Shown piece after piece: positions 33,009-42,685 of a stretch of 64,000 bases of DNA. The number at the start of each line of letters is the position of its first letter. Position 1 is the stretch's first letter. Origin of the DNA: Flagellimonas aequoris. Lineage in GTDB: Bacteria; Bacteroidota; Bacteroidia; Flavobacteriales; Flavobacteriaceae. Location: contig NZ_QXFJ01000023.1 in assembly GCF_003584165.1 (NCBI RefSeq), positions 465,811-529,810 on the forward strand, read 5' to 3'. Under the pieces are notes generated by a model, which had not been told where the DNA came from, made no database searches, and saw nothing but the letters and a program-made list of their open reading frames with translations. The position numbers and the translations under genes were made by a program.

Positions 33009-34017
33009 GACCATAAAGGAACACCTCGCTGAAGTAGAAAAGTTCGCTTCAACCTCGAAAGAAGAAATAGAAGCTTTCCGAATCAAATATTTGGGGAAGA
33101 AAGGTCTGTTGAATAGCTTCTTTGCGGAGTTCAAGAACGTACCGAACGACCAAAAGAAGGAATTTGGCCAGGTCATCAATGAGTTGAAGAATTCTGCCAC
33201 GGACAAGGTGAATGTCCTTAAGGAAGCCTTGGAAAGTCAAGTTGAAGAAGGAAAATATGGAGACCTTACCCGTCCTGGCGAACCCATGGAAATTGGGGCA
33301 AGGCATCCAATCTCCATCGTCAAGAACCGAATCATCGATATTTTTTCAAGGATTGGGTTCAATGTTTCCGAAGGACCCGAAATAGAGGACGACTGGCATA
33401 ACTTTACCGCATTGAACCTTCCCGAATACCACCCGGCAAGGGACATGCAGGATACTTTTTTCATCCAAACCGATCCAGATATCCTGTTGCGAACCCATAC
33501 CTCATCCGTGCAGGTAAGGTATATGGAGAGCCATAAACCGCCCATCCGGACCATTTCTCCGGGAAGGGTATACCGCAATGAGGCCATTTCGGCACGTTCA
33601 CACTGCTTTTTCCATCAAGTAGAAGGCTTATATGTGGATAAAAACGTATCCTTTGCCGATTTGAAGCAGACTTTACAATACTTCACCTCGGAAATGTTCG
33701 GTAAGTCGAAAATCCGATTGCGCCCATCCTATTTTCCATTTACGGAACCCAGTGCCGAAGTTGATGTGTATTGGGGCCTTGAGACCGAAACCGATTACCG
33801 TATGACCAAGGGAACCGGTTGGTTGGAGATTATGGGCTGCGGCATGGTGGATCCCAACGTGCTCAAAAATTGTGGTATCGACCCCGAAGTGTATTCCGGT
33901 TTTGCCTTCGGAATGGGTATTGACCGAATTGCCTTGCTCTTGCACCAAATTTCGGATATCCGCCTGCTCAGCGAGAATGATGTTCGCTTTTTGGAGCAGT
34001 TTAAAAGTGCCTTGTAG
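33001..34017 (+). CDS. pheS: phenylalanyl-tRNA synthetase alpha subunit
   Basis: The start is set at MIETIKEHLAEVE; four more upstream codons are open but lie inside the previous gene. The 338-residue catalytic subunit charges tRNA-Phe together with PheT, which is not in the window. It has the N-terminal coiled coil (residues 1-85), the class II core with HCFFHQVEGLYVDKNVSFAD (motif 2 region), EVDVYWGLE, WLEIMGCGMVDPNVLKN and motif 3 FGMGIDRIALLLHQI. It overlaps the CREST gene by 8 bp and is followed 9 bp later by a small hypothetical gene. Confidence 0.96.
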   Translation: MIETIKEHLAEVEKFASTSKEEIEAFRIKYLGKKGLLNSFFAEFKNVPNDQKKEFGQVINELKNSATDKVNVLKEALESQVEEGKYGDLTRPGEPMEIGARHPISIVKNRIIDIFSRIGFNVSEGPEIEDDWHNFTALNLPEYHPARDMQDTFFIQTDPDILLRTHTSSVQVRYMESHKPPIRTISPGRVYRNEAISARSHCFFHQVEGLYVDKNVSFADLKQTLQYFTSEMFGKSKIRLRPSYFPFTEPSAEVDVYWGLETETDYRMTKGTGWLEIMGCGMVDPNVLKNCGIDPEVYSGFAFGMGIDRIALLLHQISDIRLLSENDVRFLEQFKSAL

Positions 34018-34026
34018 ACCAACTTT

Positions 34027-34425
34027 ATGAAAAAGGATATTGAAATTCCCGTTGCTAAGGATGTCCACATAGTGATCATTCGTGAGTGGAACGATGAGTT
34101 TCTATCCAAAGATTGGAACGCTTACCTGATCAATAACAGAAATGACGCCATTGAAATGGCCATTGTAGTTTCCAAAGGCTTTGATGGGGATATAAAAACC
34201 TCCACAATGCGGCATGGAATTGGTTATCTTGAACCGAAAACTTTTAGAAAGGTTGAATTGATCCAGGAAGATGTGTTGGCACTTAACAATGAGTTCTTTG
34301 TTACCTTTTTTGCCGAAAACAAATTGTTCGAAAAAAGATTTCTATTCCCCAAGCATACCATAACTGAAGAAAAGCTTACCAACATCCCAATTATGGATCA
34401 AGAAGGTATTCTTTCCGAGTACTGA
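34027..34425 (+). CDS. conserved hypothetical protein downstream of pheS
   Basis: The 132-residue soluble protein has no signal or membrane segment. The sequence looks beta-rich (VHIVIIREWNDEF, WNAYLINNRNDAIEMAIVVS, GYLEPKTFRKVELIQEDV, NEFFVTFFAENKLFEKRFLF). I do not recognise a named family. The 9 bp gap to pheS suggests co-transcription; a role in translation is not implied. Confidence 0.7.
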   Translation: MKKDIEIPVAKDVHIVIIREWNDEFLSKDWNAYLINNRNDAIEMAIVVSKGFDGDIKTSTMRHGIGYLEPKTFRKVELIQEDVLALNNEFFVTFFAENKLFEKRFLFPKHTITEEKLTNIPIMDQEGILSEY

Positions 34426-34465
34426 TTTTGAACATGGAATTTATTTAACAAATATTTAAGTTCGT

Positions 34466-34500
34466 TTGGTTTTGTTTGTTCCGAACCAACATTAATTTTG
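34466..34500 (+). promoter_or_regulatory. promoter with overlapping inverted repeat ahead of the RND efflux operon
   Basis: TTTG (34471-34474) and TAATTTTG (34493-34500) are 18 bp apart, a good fit to the Bacteroidota -33/-7 promoter. Inverted repeats overlap it: TTGGTT (34466-34471) with AACCAA (34484-34489), and GTTCG (34460-34464) with CGAAC (34482-34486). The regulator gene starts 19 bp downstream, so autoregulation at this site is likely. Confidence 0.65.
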
Positions 34501-34519
34501 TTCCTTCAAAAATCCTTTT

Positions 34520-35005
34520 ATGGAAAAATCGAAGGAAGAAATCATCGAGACCTTAGGGCTCCATTTGGAAGAGCAACAGAACTTACCTCCTTTGGCGGCA
34601 CGTATTTATGCCATTATGGTCTTGTCCGATGAAGATGGGCTTACCTTTGAGGATTGCTTGGAAAAAAGAGGGGCCAGTAAAAGTTCCACTTCCACTTCCT
34701 TGAACCTATTGCTCAAAATGGGCATCATTACTTATTTCACAAAGCCAGGAGATCGAAGGCGTTATTTCACCTTGGCCAAAAAGAAGACTTTTTTCCTTAC
34801 CAAGCTGCAGGAATTCCTGAAACGTTTGGAGGCTGAAAAATCGGTTATCACCTTGGTCATGGACTATCATAAAAAACATTGTCCAAAAAAGTTTGAAGAA
34901 GGCAAGGAAAGAACAGGTGTATATCTGGATTATATGACCAGCAATGAAAAACTCCTGAAAGAGTCCATTGCCAAATTTGAGATCATAGAACAAAAAGAAA
35001 ATTGA
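34520..35005 (+). CDS. GbsR/MarR-type transcriptional regulator of the RND operon
   Basis: The 161-residue winged-helix regulator begins KEEIIETLGLHLEEQQNLPP. The reader helix region is DCLEKRGASKSSTSTSLNLL (residues 46-65) and the wing YFTKPGDRRRYFTLAKKKT. A helical dimerisation tail with HKKHCPKKFEEGKE follows. This is the GbsR (TrmB/MarR-like) group often found first in flavobacterial efflux operons. It is 49 bp upstream of the adaptor gene and downstream of a promoter carrying inverted repeats, so it probably represses its own operon in response to a toxic compound. Confidence 0.85.
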   Translation: MEKSKEEIIETLGLHLEEQQNLPPLAARIYAIMVLSDEDGLTFEDCLEKRGASKSSTSTSLNLLLKMGIITYFTKPGDRRRYFTLAKKKTFFLTKLQEFLKRLEAEKSVITLVMDYHKKHCPKKFEEGKERTGVYLDYMTSNEKLLKESIAKFEIIEQKEN

Positions 35006-35054
35006 ACACCCAACGATAAAACCCAACAATAACCCTAACAACGTTAGACCGTAC

Positions 35055-36125
35055 ATGAAAACAATCAAGTCAATATTAGTATTAGCAAGTATCGCAGTAC
35101 TCATGTCCTGTGGCGGCAAAACCCAACAGCAGGCCGCTGCCTCGGCACCCTCGTTAAAAGTGACCCCCTTGAAAAAGGAGGACATCACCATATATAACAC
35201 CTATTCCACCACCATGCAAGGGCAACAGAATGTTGAGATTTGGCCCAAAGTCTCCGGATTTGTCCAAAACATCTATGTGGAAGAGGGCCAAAAGGTAAAA
35301 AAGGGACAGTTATTGTTTAAGCTGGAGACGCAGACCCTATCCCAAGATGCCAAAGCAGCCCAAGCAGCCGTGAATGTGGCCCAGGTAGAGGTAAACAAAT
35401 TGGTTCCCTTGGTAGAAAAGGGCATCATCAGCAATGTGCAATTGGAAACGGCAAAAGCCCAGTTGGAACAGGCCAAGAGCAATTATAACAGTATTTCGGC
35501 CAATATTGGATATTCCAACATTATCAGTCCTGTCAGCGGATATATCGGGGAGCTTCCCTACAAAGTAGGTGCCTTGGTCAGCAGTAACATGGGAGAACCC
35601 TTGACCATGGTTTCCGATATCAGCAATGTGCGCGCCTATTTCTCCATGAACGAAAAAGAACTTTTGGAAATGAAAAAGCAAATGGCCTCCACCGGCACGG
35701 GAATTTCCGCGGATGCCTCCCCAGAAGTGGAACTGGTCATGATCAATGGCGAAACTTACCCCCACAAAGGGAAAATTGCCATGGTCAACAATCTTATCAA
35801 TTCAACCACAGGAAGCGTCACCCTAAGGGCCGATTTTGACAATCCTGACTTATTATTGAGTTCCGGGAGCACCGGCACCATCAAGGTTCCTTCCAATTTT
35901 GAAGGCGTTTGGGTAATTCCCCAATTTGCCACTGTGGACCGACAAGGTACCAAAATGGTTTTTATATTGAACGATGACAACACCGTGACCACAAAGCCAC
36001 TTTCCATTGTGGCCCAAACGGACACCCAGTTTATCGTATCCGAAGGTTTTGAGGAAGGCACCTCCCTTGTTACCGAAGGGGTTTCCAAACTAAGGGATGG
36101 ACAGACCATCAACCCTGTTAAATAA
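35055..36125 (+). CDS. RND efflux periplasmic adaptor (membrane fusion lipoprotein)
   Basis: The 356-residue protein has a lipobox (VLMSCGGK, Cys19). The lipoyl/barrel-sandwich half motifs are VEIWPKVSGFVQNIYVEEGQ and IISPVSGYIGELPYKVGALV, around a helical hairpin (residues 95-145, AAVNVAQVEVNKLVPLVEKG). A beta-barrel and a membrane-proximal domain follow (GEPLTMVSDISNVRAYFSMN, LVTEGVSKLRDGQTINPVK). It links the pump to the TolC-type channel. It is 33 bp upstream of the pump gene. Confidence 0.93.
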   Translation: MKTIKSILVLASIAVLMSCGGKTQQQAAASAPSLKVTPLKKEDITIYNTYSTTMQGQQNVEIWPKVSGFVQNIYVEEGQKVKKGQLLFKLETQTLSQDAKAAQAAVNVAQVEVNKLVPLVEKGIISNVQLETAKAQLEQAKSNYNSISANIGYSNIISPVSGYIGELPYKVGALVSSNMGEPLTMVSDISNVRAYFSMNEKELLEMKKQMASTGTGISADASPEVELVMINGETYPHKGKIAMVNNLINSTTGSVTLRADFDNPDLLLSSGSTGTIKVPSNFEGVWVIPQFATVDRQGTKMVFILNDDNTVTTKPLSIVAQTDTQFIVSEGFEEGTSLVTEGVSKLRDGQTINPVK

Positions 36126-36158
36126 ATAATCCAACAATCTCACAAGAACAACTAATAT

Positions 36159-39100
36159 ATGTTCCAAAAGTTTATAGATCGTCCCGTACTGTCCACAGTA
36201 ATATCCGTGATCATTTTGATCTTGGGTATTTTGGGGCTCAGTATATTACCCGTAGAACAATATCCTGAAATTGCTCCACCGACCGTTCAGGTAAATGCCA
36301 ATTACACGGGTGCCAATGCCGAGACCGTACTAAAAAGTGTGGTCATCCCTTTGGAAGAACAGATCAATGGTGTGGAGGGCATGACGTATATGACCTCTTC
36401 CGCCAGTAACGACGGTGCGGCCAACATCAGCGTATTTTTTGAACTGGGTGTTGATCCCGATATTGCCGCGGTAAACGTTCAGAATAGGGTGGCCCGAGCC
36501 AATAGCTTGTTGCCCCAAGAAGTAATCAATACCGGTGTAACCACGCAAAAGGCACAGAACAGTGCCCTGCTCTTCTTCTCCATTTTTTCCAAGAATGAGA
36601 ACTATGACGCCACCTTTGTGGAAAACTACGCCAAGATCAATCTGGTTCCGAAACTTCAAAGGATCAAGGGGGTCGGTAACGTAAACGTGTTCGGATCCAA
36701 GGATTATTCCATGCGGATTTGGATCTCCCCGGATAAAATGGCTGCCTATAACTTGGTGCCCGCGGATATTCAAGCTGCCTTGAGGGAGCAAAACCGAGAG
36801 GCGGCAACAGGAAAGATCGGGGAAAATGCCGATGGGATCTTCGAATATGTGATGAAGTACAAAGGTCGCCTTTCCGAAGTGAGCGAATATGAGAACATCA
36901 TCCTAAAAACCACGGATGATGGCGGTTTCCTTCGCTTGAAGGATGTGGCCGATATAGAACTGGGGGCCTTTAGCTATGTAAGGAAAAACTCGGGAATGGG
37001 TTATCCTGGCGTAGCTGTTGGGGTGTATCAAACTTCTGGCTCCAACGCAAAGGAAATCATTGATGTGGTAGAGTCCATTTTGCAGGAGAGCAAAGCCGAA
37101 TTCCCAAAAGGTTTCGATTATGTGATTCCGTTCAACTCCAAGGATTTCTTGGATGCCTCCATTGACCACGTGGTACAGACCTTGATCGAGGCCTTTATTT
37201 TGGTATTCATTGTGGTGTTCCTCTTTTTACAGGATTTCAGGTCGACTTTGATTCCGGCCATTGCGGTACCCGTCGCCATTGTGGGAACCTTCTTCTTCCT
37301 AGAGATTTTTGGGTACTCCATCAACATGCTTACCCTTTTTGCCATGATCTTGGCCATTGGTATTGTAGTGGATGATGCCATTGTGGTGGTAGAAGCCGTC
37401 CATGCAAAGCTGGAAGAAGGCGGCACCTCGGCCAAAAGCGCTACCAAAAAAGCTATGGGTGAAATTTCAGGAGCTATTATTTCCATCACCTTGGTCATGT
37501 CAGCGGTATTTATTCCCGTGTCCTTTATCCAAGGATCATCCGGGGTATTCTACCAACAGTTCGGGATTACCTTGGCGGTAGCCATCTTGATTTCAGCTGT
37601 CAACGCCTTAACCTTGAGTCCGGCATTGGCCGCCCTGTTCCTAAAACCGCACGATCCTGAAAAGGGCCACAAATCCAACTTTACGACCCGCTTTTTTAAG
37701 GCCTTCAATGTCGGGTTTACGGCCATCACCAATAAATATACCAATGCCGTTGGGCGTATGGTGAAACGAAAATGGATTACTGCCGTGCTATTATTGGCGT
37801 TTACGGGACTTGCCATTTACCTTTTCAAAACTACCCCATCCGGATTTGTACCCGATGAGGACCGGGGCATCATCTTCGCCAATGTGAGCATGCCTCCCGG
37901 CACGACCATTGAAAAGACCGAGGAAACCATCATGAAACTGGATTCTATTTATGAGTCCATGGATGTAATCGATGCCCGGATGAGTGTGGCCGGATTTAGT
38001 TTGTTGAACCGGGTAAGTGCTGGATCTTATGCCTTTTCCATCATGAAATTGAAGGATTGGAGCAAACGAAAGGCAGACTCCTTATCCGTTAATGCCACCA
38101 TGCAGAAACTGTACGCGACTTCGGCCGCTTTCAATGATGCGCAGATTATTTACTTTACCCCACCCAGTATACAAGGTTTTGGTACCAACTCTGGTTTTGA
38201 AGTCCAATTGCAAAGCAAGGGGGGAGAGGATTGGTTGGCCATCAACGATGTGAAAAATCAATTTTTGGGGGCCCTCAATGCACGGCCCGAAATCCAATAC
38301 GCCATTTCGCAGTTTGATCCAGGGTTCCCCCAATATAACCTTGACATCGATATGGAAAAGGTGAAAATGGCCGGGTTCTCCGCAACCGACATCTTCAATG
38401 CCCTTCAGGGATATTATGGAGGTATCTACGCCACCGATTTTAACAGATTTGGAAAACAGTATCGCGTAATGATTCAAGCGAAGCCGGAAGATCGTGCCAA
38501 TGAAAATTCCCTCAACCATATTTTTGTTAGAAACGAAAATGATGAGTCGGTTGCGGTAAGCCAGTTCGTGACCCTCAAAAAGATTTATGGGCCAGAGGTG
38601 GTGGAACGATTCAACTTGTTGAGTTCTGTAAAAATCACTGGGGTTCCGAATGCTGGATACAGTACCGGTGATGCCATCAATGCCATTGAGGAAGTCGCCG
38701 CACAAGTATTGCCTACCTCTTATACCTATGACTATTCCGGGCTTACCCGTGAAGAGAGCAACGCAGGCTCACAGACCATCCTCATCTTTATTTTGAGTTT
38801 GGTATTCGTGTATTTCTTGTTGAGCGCACAATATGAAAGCTATATTTTGCCCTTATCCATTTTGCTTTCCCTTCCCGTAGGGATTGCGGGTGCCATCCTC
38901 TTCATCAACTTGGGTGGTTTGCAGAACAACATCTATTTCCAAATTGCCATCATCATGTTGATCGGTCTGTTGGCCAAGAACGCCATCTTGATTGTGGAAT
39001 TTGCCCTTCAACGACGAAGGGCGGGACTATCGTTATTCGATGCTGCGGCAGATGGTGCCAGGGCCAGGTTACGCCCTATTTTGATGACTTCCTTTGCCTT

Positions 39101-39302
39101 CATATTTGGTCTGTTGCCACTGGCGCTTTCATCAGGAATCGGGGCTATCGGAAACCAATCCATAGGACTCAGCGCCGTGGGAGGAATGCTTGTGGGAACC
39201 ATATTGGGGGTATTTGTGGTACCGGTCCTTTTTGTGGTGTTCCAAGCATTACAGGAGCGCATCTCCGGAAAACCTGAACCCACTGAAAAAACCATTGCTT
39301 AA
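36159..39302 (+). CDS. RND multidrug efflux pump (HAE1/AcrB family)
   Basis: This is a 1,047-residue proton-driven inner-membrane pump with 12 membrane helices and two large periplasmic loops. The N-terminus MFQKFIDRPVLSTVISVIIL, ANYTGANAETVLKSVVIPLE, the GIVVDDAIVVVEAV segment of TM4 with the proton-relay Asp pair, and the second-half equivalents AIIMLIGLLAKNAILIVEFA and RARLRPILMTSFAFIFGLLP are all present. It is full length. It is the second structural gene of the tripartite operon; the substrate range is unknown. Confidence 0.96.
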   Translation: MFQKFIDRPVLSTVISVIILILGILGLSILPVEQYPEIAPPTVQVNANYTGANAETVLKSVVIPLEEQINGVEGMTYMTSSASNDGAANISVFFELGVDPDIAAVNVQNRVARANSLLPQEVINTGVTTQKAQNSALLFFSIFSKNENYDATFVENYAKINLVPKLQRIKGVGNVNVFGSKDYSMRIWISPDKMAAYNLVPADIQAALREQNREAATGKIGENADGIFEYVMKYKGRLSEVSEYENIILKTTDDGGFLRLKDVADIELGAFSYVRKNSGMGYPGVAVGVYQTSGSNAKEIIDVVESILQESKAEFPKGFDYVIPFNSKDFLDASIDHVVQTLIEAFILVFIVVFLFLQDFRSTLIPAIAVPVAIVGTFFFLEIFGYSINMLTLFAMILAIGIVVDDAIVVVEAVHAKLEEGGTSAKSATKKAMGEISGAIISITLVMSAVFIPVSFIQGSSGVFYQQFGITLAVAILISAVNALTLSPALAALFLKPHDPEKGHKSNFTTRFFKAFNVGFTAITNKYTNAVGRMVKRKWITAVLLLAFTGLAIYLFKTTPSGFVPDEDRGIIFANVSMPPGTTIEKTEETIMKLDSIYESMDVIDARMSVAGFSLLNRVSAGSYAFSIMKLKDWSKRKADSLSVNATMQKLYATSAAFNDAQIIYFTPPSIQGFGTNSGFEVQLQSKGGEDWLAINDVKNQFLGALNARPEIQYAISQFDPGFPQYNLDIDMEKVKMAGFSATDIFNALQGYYGGIYATDFNRFGKQYRVMIQAKPEDRANENSLNHIFVRNENDESVAVSQFVTLKKIYGPEVVERFNLLSSVKITGVPNAGYSTGDAINAIEEVAAQVLPTSYTYDYSGLTREESNAGSQTILIFILSLVFVYFLLSAQYESYILPLSILLSLPVGIAGAILFINLGGLQNNIYFQIAIIMLIGLLAKNAILIVEFALQRRRAGLSLFDAAADGARARLRPILMTSFAFIFGLLPLALSSGIGAIGNQSIGLSAVGGMLVGTILGVFVVPVLFVVFQALQERISGKPEPTEKTIA

Positions 39303-39320
39303 CAACAACGCCAAAGAATC

Positions 39321-40721
39321 ATGAAAATACAATCCACATATAAATTCATCTTGTTGCTAACGGCTCCCCTGTTACTGCAATCCTGCTTTGTGGCCAAGAA
39401 TTATTCGCGGCCGGAATTGGAAACGGAAAGCTTGTACAGAACGGACCAATTGCCCCAGGACAGTATTTCCATGGCCAATGTGTCATGGAAAGACCTTTTC
39501 AACGATGAACAGCTGAAGTCCTACATTGCCCAAGGGTTGGAGAACAATCTCGACATCCGCATTGCCCTTCAAAATGTAGTGGCTGCCGAAGCTTATCTCA
39601 AACAAGGAAAAGCAGGGTATTACCCCACATTATCCGGAACAGCCAGTTTTACCCGTACCAAAAACTCAGGGAACAGCCAGTTCGGGAGCTTCTTTACAAG
39701 GCCTTTGGAGCAGTATGAACTTTCTGGGTCACTATCATGGGAAGCTGATGTTTGGGGAAAGATACGAAGCAACAAAAGGGCGTATGGTGCCTCTTACCTG
39801 CAAAGTGTAGCGGCCCATCAAGCGGTAAAGACCAACTTGGTTTCCGGTATTGCCAGTACCTATTACCAATTAATGGCGTTGGACAAACAAAGGGAAATCG
39901 CTGAACAGACCCTCGAAGCCAGAAAGAGCAGTCTTGAGACCACGCAGGCCTTAAAAGATGCTGGACAGGTGACCGAAGTGGCGGTTAAACAAACCGAGGC
40001 CCAAGTGCACACTACGGAAATCATCTTGATCAATTTGAAGAACAACATCAAGCTTTTGGAAAATGCTTTCTGTATTTTGTTGGGAGAACCGGCCCACGAA
40101 GTATTAAGGGGAAAATTGGATGACCAATCCATTGATACCGATCTAAAAACCGGTGTTCCCTATCTACTTTTGGCCAATCGCCCTGATGTGATGCAGGCCG
40201 AATATGGGCTCATTAATGCCTTTGAGCTGACCAATGTAGCCAAGAGCAGTATGTATCCTTCCTTAAAACTGACCGCCAATGGCGGTTTCCAAAGCTTGGA
40301 ATTTGAAAATTGGTTGGATGCCAGTTCTTTGTTTTCCCAATTGATCGGTTCCTTGACCGAACCTATCTTTAATGGAAGAAGGTTGCGTACCCAAATGGAA
40401 GTGGCCAAAGCCCAACAGGAAAAGGCCCTTTTATCCTATGAGAAAATATTGTTAACGGCCGGAAGGGAAGTTTCAGATGCGCTCTATACCTACAATGCGG
40501 AGTCTGAGAAACTATTGGCCCGCTCCAAGGAACTCGAAGCTTACTCTACAGCCGAGGACTATTCTGAAGAGCTGTTGAACAATGGTCTTGCCAATTATTT
40601 GGAAGTGCTCACCGCAAGACAAAATGCTTTGAACTCGGAACTTAGCTATGTGGATTCCCAATATGGACAATTGAATGCCATTGTGGAACTCTACCGGGCA
40701 CTTGGTGGCGGCTGGAAATAA
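39321..40721 (+). CDS. TolC-like outer membrane efflux lipoprotein (NodT family)
   Basis: The 466-residue protein has lipobox LLLQSCFV (Cys22). It has two outer-membrane-factor repeats with coiled-coil hairpins: SYIAQGLENNLDIRIALQNV and AAEAYLKQGKAGYYPTLSGT in the first half, RPDVMQAEYGLINAFELTNV and AKSSMYPSLKLTANGGFQSL in the second, ending LNAIVELYRALGGGWK as is typical. It is the exit duct for the pump above, 18 bp downstream of it. Confidence 0.94.
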   Translation: MKIQSTYKFILLLTAPLLLQSCFVAKNYSRPELETESLYRTDQLPQDSISMANVSWKDLFNDEQLKSYIAQGLENNLDIRIALQNVVAAEAYLKQGKAGYYPTLSGTASFTRTKNSGNSQFGSFFTRPLEQYELSGSLSWEADVWGKIRSNKRAYGASYLQSVAAHQAVKTNLVSGIASTYYQLMALDKQREIAEQTLEARKSSLETTQALKDAGQVTEVAVKQTEAQVHTTEIILINLKNNIKLLENAFCILLGEPAHEVLRGKLDDQSIDTDLKTGVPYLLLANRPDVMQAEYGLINAFELTNVAKSSMYPSLKLTANGGFQSLEFENWLDASSLFSQLIGSLTEPIFNGRRLRTQMEVAKAQQEKALLSYEKILLTAGREVSDALYTYNAESEKLLARSKELEAYSTAEDYSEELLNNGLANYLEVLTARQNALNSELSYVDSQYGQLNAIVELYRALGGGWK

Positions 40722-40729
40722 ACTGATCC

Positions 40730-41338
40730 ATGTTGGAGAACAAAAGGGACATATTGGCCTATGCAATTCAGAACTTTACGAAGTTCGGCAGTAAACGGTT
40801 CTCCATGGACGAGTTGGCCCATGATCTGGGTATTTCCAAAAAAACACTGTATAGGTATTTTGACAGCAAGGAGGAATTGGTTTCAGAAAGTCTTGGTTTC
40901 CTTTTGAACAAATTAAGGGCCAATATCAATGGCTACATGGAGCAAAATCCGAATGAGAATGAGCCCCTGACCACCATAATCTATATTTATAAACTAGGGT
41001 TGATGACCTTACAGGAAATCAACCCTTCTTTTCTGTATGGACTTGCCAAATATTACCCCAATGCATACAAGGAATATTCAAGTTTTAAAAAAGACATTGT
41101 TTGGGACCTGGTGTGTCCTCTATTGAAAAAAGCCCAAGAATTGGGTCAGGTCAGAAAAGAGGTCAAGGTGAAGCTCGTATGTGTGCTTTTTTTGTCCAGA
41201 ATGGAAGAGATGGTCTACTCCAGCCCCACCCTTTTTGAGGAATATAGCATCCAAGAATTGTTGGAACATATCATCATCAATAACCTAAGGGGCGTTCTGA
41301 CCTTGGAATACCTTTCCACCTCCCCATTAGAAAAATGA
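40730..41338 (+). CDS. TetR/AcrR family regulator at the end of the RND operon
   Basis: The 202-residue protein has an N-terminal helix-turn-helix (MDELAHDLGISKKTLYRYFD, residues 24-43, then SKEELV) and a variable ligand-binding helical domain. It lies 8 bp after the efflux lipoprotein gene, so it is co-transcribed with the pump. The operon thus carries a regulator at each end. The target could be the operon promoter at 34471-34500 or the inverted repeats directly downstream at 41345-41413. Confidence 0.9.
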   Translation: MLENKRDILAYAIQNFTKFGSKRFSMDELAHDLGISKKTLYRYFDSKEELVSESLGFLLNKLRANINGYMEQNPNENEPLTTIIYIYKLGLMTLQEINPSFLYGLAKYYPNAYKEYSSFKKDIVWDLVCPLLKKAQELGQVRKEVKVKLVCVLFLSRMEEMVYSSPTLFEEYSIQELLEHIIINNLRGVLTLEYLSTSPLEK

Positions 41339-41344
41339 CAACAA

Positions 41345-41413
41345 TTTTGGCCAAAACAATGACAATATGAAAATATGCGTGGTCTTGTTTTGTCATTATG
41401 TTATTTTAACATA
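41345..41413. promoter_or_regulatory. cluster of inverted repeats between the tetR-type gene and the aminotransferase gene
   Basis: Three dyads are packed into 70 bp: TTTTGGCCAAAA (41345-41356); AATGACA (41358-41364) with TGTCATT (41391-41397); and TATGTTA (41397-41403) with TAACATA (41407-41413). They could be regulator binding sites or a weak bidirectional stop. No exact TAnnTTTG box was seen. Confidence 0.45.
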
Positions 41414-41491
41414 TTGATTTTTATGTTTTTAGCATTGCATTTAGCGAAATGATCGCCTAATTTTAAATTCTTGCTAAAAACTCAAAAATCA

Positions 41492-42685
41492 ATGGGAACA
41501 ACCAACATCAACCGAAGAGACTGGATCAGAAAAAGTATGCTCACCGCAGGTGGAGCAATGGCCCTTCCATATTTTGGAATAGCTGAAACCCCTAGAACTC
41601 CACTACAGCTGGATGTCAGAGGAAATGCAATATATAGTCCATTTTTCAAGGAATTTTTGCCGGACACCCCTGTACCTCTGGCTCCACTTACCGCTAAGTT
41701 GAACGCTAACGAGAACCCTTATGGACCATCGCCCATGGCGTTGGAAGCCTTCAAGAATTCTGCTGCCGGAGGAAATAGGTACGCCTGGAAAGAATTGTTC
41801 CAACTGGTGGACAAAATCGCTGATTTTGAAGGTGTGGAAAGTAAAAACATCATGATGGGCCCAGGATCATCCGACCTTTTGGAAAAAACGGCCATGGTCT
41901 TTTTCATGAACGGAGGCAATGTGGTTTCTGCCGACCCAGCCTACATGTCCCTAATTCAAGTTGCCAAATCCGTTGGTGCCACATGGAAACCCGTTCCATT
42001 AAAGGATGATTGGTCGCATGACCTTAAGGCCATGGAAGAAGCCATTGATGACGAGACCAAATTGGTATACATCTGTAATCCCAACAACCCGACCGGAACC
42101 ATGACAGACCATCAGGAATTGGTGGATTTCTGCTCAAGGGTATCCGAAAAGGTTCCTGTGTTCGTGGATGAGGCCTATTTGTGGTTCCTGGACGAAGGAG
42201 CCAAAAAGAGTATGGTCTCCTTGGTGAATGAAGGCAAGGATGTCATCATTGCCAGAACCTTCTCCAAAATTCACGGTATGGCCGGCCTTAGGGTAGGTTA
42301 CATTGTGGCCCAGCAAGCTACGTTGAACCGTTTGCAAAATATCACCCGAGGCGGCATGGGCATTTCCCTTCCATCCGTATACGCCGCCATGGCTGCCATG
42401 GACGATGCGGCCTTCATTGAAAAATCAAGGACCTTGAACGCCGAGTGTAGGGAATATGTATATAAAAGCTTGGCCGCAAAAGGGTTCGATTATGTGCCTT
42501 CCCATACCAGTTTTCTCATTTTCCCCATTGAGATGGAAGGAAAGGAGTTCTTGAACAAAATGACGGAGTTGAAGGTAGGTGTACGTGCCTTCCAGTTTAT
42601 GGACAAAAACTGGTGCAGGGTAAGTATGGGAACCATGGACGAAATGAAAATGTTTACCGCTGCCATCGATAAAGTATTGGTATAG
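41492..42685 (+). CDS. Tat-exported class I/II aminotransferase (HisC-like)
   Basis: The start is chosen at MGTTNINRRDWIRKSM; the longer TTG start is less likely. A twin-arginine signal (NRRDWIRKSMLTAGGAMALP) precedes a full fold-type I PLP enzyme of about 365 residues: KLNANENPYGPSPMALEAF, MMGPGSSDLLEKTAMVFF, YICNPNNPTGTMTDHQELVD, VFVDEAYLWF and RTFSKIHGMAGLRVGY with the PLP lysine. The pattern is that of histidinol-phosphate aminotransferase. Export by Tat would put a folded, cofactor-loaded transaminase in the periplasm, so a biosynthetic HisC role is doubtful. The stop overlaps the permease start by one base. Confidence 0.9.
   Translation: MGTTNINRRDWIRKSMLTAGGAMALPYFGIAETPRTPLQLDVRGNAIYSPFFKEFLPDTPVPLAPLTAKLNANENPYGPSPMALEAFKNSAAGGNRYAWKELFQLVDKIADFEGVESKNIMMGPGSSDLLEKTAMVFFMNGGNVVSADPAYMSLIQVAKSVGATWKPVPLKDDWSHDLKAMEEAIDDETKLVYICNPNNPTGTMTDHQELVDFCSRVSEKVPVFVDEAYLWFLDEGAKKSMVSLVNEGKDVIIARTFSKIHGMAGLRVGYIVAQQATLNRLQNITRGGMGISLPSVYAAMAAMDDAAFIEKSRTLNAECREYVYKSLAAKGFDYVPSHTSFLIFPIEMEGKEFLNKMTELKVGVRAFQFMDKNWCRVSMGTMDEMKMFTAAIDKVLV

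Noticed and set aside
41345..41356. TTTTGGCCAAAA as a terminator of the RND operon
   Set aside because: A loopless palindrome cannot form a normal terminator hairpin, and no T run follows.
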